A stretch of 41,827 nucleotides of DNA from the IMG/VR virus record IMGVR_UViG_3300029954_000998, positions 1-41,827 of that record; one strand, written 5' to 3'. Made by a program: the position numbers and the translations under genes. Positions 40,445-41,827 of the stretch are shown here, piece after piece. Position 1 is the stretch's first letter; every line of letters begins with the position of its first letter. The notes under the pieces are model-generated. The model made no database searches, had not been told where the DNA came from, and saw only the letters and a program-made list of their open reading frames with translations. This DNA is from a virus.

Positions 40445-41827
40445 TTGACGATTTCGACCACCAGCAACAAGACCGTGACGGCAGGCAATGGGCTAACCAC
40501 GTCATTTACTTTTGGTTTTGAAGTTCCACAAGCCAGCCAACTTGTTGTTATTTACACCGATACCAGTGGGAATATTAATGTTCTGACGCCATCGCAATAT
40601 TCAGTAACCGGAATTGGCTCCAGCAATGGCGGGGCCGTAACCTATCCATTGTCAGGAAGTCCTATAGCGATAGGCACTAGCCTGACAATTGCGCGGATCG
40701 TTTCATACCAGCAACTGACTGATTTGATTAATCAGTCGGGATACTATCCGAACGTGGTTGAGGGAGCGCTCGACTATCTGACCATGGAAGTACAGCAGAT
40801 TGCAGAGGTGCAGAATCGCACTCTGTCTTTGCCAATCAGTGCCACTGGCATATCGACTGTTTTACCGAGCCCTATGGCGCTGAATTTACTCGGCTGGGAT
40901 GCATCAGGCACATTTCTGATTAACACCAACGCGGCAGGTCTGGCGGCAATCCTTGCGTCTGAGCCTGCCTATGATGCCATATTCAACGGCGATGGCGTAA
41001 CGACTACTTTTAGTCTTGGCGCCAACCCTGGATCAAACGCCAATACTGAAGTAAGTATTTCCGGGGTCGGGCAGCGTCCGGGCATTGATTTCAACGTTGT
41101 CGGCCTGACCATCGTATTCACTACCGCGCCGCCCGCTGGAACCAATAACATTTTGATAGGCTGGAACACGGCCTTAGGAGCCACAGGATTAGCTGCGCTG
41201 GCTGCCACTGCTACGGCGGCCGCAGCCGCAGCTTTAGTTTCGCAAACAGCCGCTGCTGGTAGCGCCACTGCTGCTAATGCATCCGCAACAGCCGCCGCCG
41301 GAAGTGCAACCGCAGCAGCAGGGAGCGCCACTGCTGCGTCAGGATCGGCAAGCGCCGCCTCAAGCAGCGCTACCACTGCGGCCGGCAGTGCCACTACTGC
41401 GGGTACGTCTGCCACAGCAGCGGCAGGTAGTGCTACGGCAGCAGCCGGGTCCGCGTCAACTGCAACAACACAAGCCGGTAACGCATCGACCAGCGCCACC
41501 GCCGCCGCATCGTCAGCTACGGCAGCAGCGGCTAGTGCTGCATCGGCACTCAGCGTGCTTCAACTTTATTACGGCCCATATGCCTCCGACCCGACTACAC
41601 GACCCAACAGCACAGCGATGCAAGCGGGTGACATGTACTGGAACACCACCACGGTAAAGATGCGCGTCTATAACGGCGCGGCCTGGCAGAGTTTCGCGCC
41701 ATCGGCGCCATCGGCTCAACTGTTCAGCGGCACCGGTTCGCAAACCGTGTTCACGCTATCGACGTCGCCCACTTCAGCAGCATCTTTAGTGATTTCTATC
41801 GGCGGTATTGCGCAGCGTTCAACGACA
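40445..41827 (+). CDS. tail fibre/tailspike, N-terminal part (runs off the window)
   Basis: 461 codons are visible, still open at the edge. The N-terminal attachment domain is typical: LTISTTSNKTVTAGNGLTTS, then SLTIARIVSYQQLTDLINQS and VVEGALDYLTMEVQQIAEVQ as in T7-type fibre bases. Residues ~255-370 are Ala/Ser/Thr repeats (GSATAAA units) forming a coiled shaft. No in-frame ATG precedes the homology. A TTG at 40445 with AGGTG five bases upstream is used. An ATG five bases earlier is out of frame by one base. The receptor-binding end is not in the window. Confidence 0.8.
   Translation, partial: MTISTTSNKTVTAGNGLTTSFTFGFEVPQASQLVVIYTDTSGNINVLTPSQYSVTGIGSSNGGAVTYPLSGSPIAIGTSLTIARIVSYQQLTDLINQSGYYPNVVEGALDYLTMEVQQIAEVQNRTLSLPISATGISTVLPSPMALNLLGWDASGTFLINTNAAGLAAILASEPAYDAIFNGDGVTTTFSLGANPGSNANTEVSISGVGQRPGIDFNVVGLTIVFTTAPPAGTNNILIGWNTALGATGLAALAATATAAAAAALVSQTAAAGSATAANASATAAAGSATAAAGSATAASGSASAASSSATTAAGSATTAGTSATAAAGSATAAAGSASTATTQAGNASTSATAAASSATAAAASAASALSVLQLYYGPYASDPTTRPNSTAMQAGDMYWNTTTVKMRVYNGAAWQSFAPSAPSAQLFSGTGSQTVFTLSTSPTSAASLVISIGGIAQRSTT

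Larger units (their letters stand above)
1435..41827. mobile_element. temperate podovirus-type prophage, left end to window edge
   Basis: The left limit is a tRNA-Lys 3' fragment (attL core) next to a tyrosine integrase. It is followed by lambda-like early operons (RecT/exonuclease, cI, Cro, CII), terminase and a complete head and short-tail morphogenesis module. No right attachment site is seen. The intact tRNA-Lys should be rebuilt at the right end outside this window, because the piece here is only the 3' part of the gene and points away from the prophage. Similarity to the BPP-1 virion module is judged from remembered protein families, not from a search. Confidence 0.93.

Noticed and set aside
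40969-41499. 176-codon minus-strand Ala/Val-rich frame
   Set aside because: Shadow of the Ala/Ser repeat region of the tail fibre gene; composition is explained by the repeats.
41215-41560. possible repeat array or CRISPR-like structure
   Set aside because: The repetition is codon-level Ala/Ser/Thr low complexity within a coding frame, without regular repeat-spacer units.

Overview
This window is the junction between a bacterial chromosome and most of a temperate podovirus-type prophage. The first ~1.4 kb is host DNA: a JmjC/cupin-8 gene and the 3' part of a tRNA-Lys gene with its terminator. Position 1435 rightwards is prophage, and it runs off the right edge inside a tail-fibre gene. The virion genes look like those of Bordetella phage BPP-1 (Bbp16, Bbp19 and capsid-staple types, PF12236 connector, T7-like gp11/gp12/gp13 homologues). 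That, together with the moderate GC content, suggests a Burkholderiales host (Betaproteobacteria). The host assignment is inference.

Layout. (a) 1435-1599: left attachment site in the tRNA-Lys remnant and a perfect 16-bp inverted repeat. (b) 1600-11430, minus strand: one tightly packed early-left operon with many ATGA overlaps. In transcription order it holds a diversified protein gene, four small genes, two more diversified protein genes, avd, a template repeat inside the start of a reverse transcriptase ORF, a YqaJ/lambda-type exonuclease, RecT, small phage genes, ASCH-like and DUF1643 genes, a 28-residue CCHC zinc-knuckle ORF, DUF4224 and the integrase. (c) 11478-13054: control region with a lambda-like pL/pRM/pR layout. 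Two clusters of TGCG-N5-CGCA operators flank a leftward lysogenic operon (S24 repressor, small lipoprotein, unknown protein). (d) 13055-18227, plus strand: Cro-like and CII-like regulators, DNA adenine methylase, DUF1376 replication-type protein, RuvC-like resolvase, small ORFs and terminase small subunit. (e) 18214-41827, plus strand: terminase, connector, scaffold, capsid, tail tube/nozzle, internal virion proteins and the tail fibre start.

The main discovery is a complete diversity-generating retroelement (DGR) with three target genes. The template repeat (TR, 8441-8529) and the variable repeats VR1 (9081-9172), VR2 (9569-9657) and VR3 (10966-11054) share an invariant 28-bp end. Base by base, every substitution between TR and each VR (16, 13 and 12) falls on a template adenine in the coding sense. 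This is the signature of adenine-directed mutagenic retrohoming. In BPP-1 the DGR diversifies a tail-tip protein beside the tail genes. Here the targets are three small, apparently soluble DUF1566-like proteins, and the DGR opens the repressor-controlled early operon that also makes the phage recombinases. The RT ORF overlaps the exonuclease ORF by four bases. The role of the diversified proteins is unknown.
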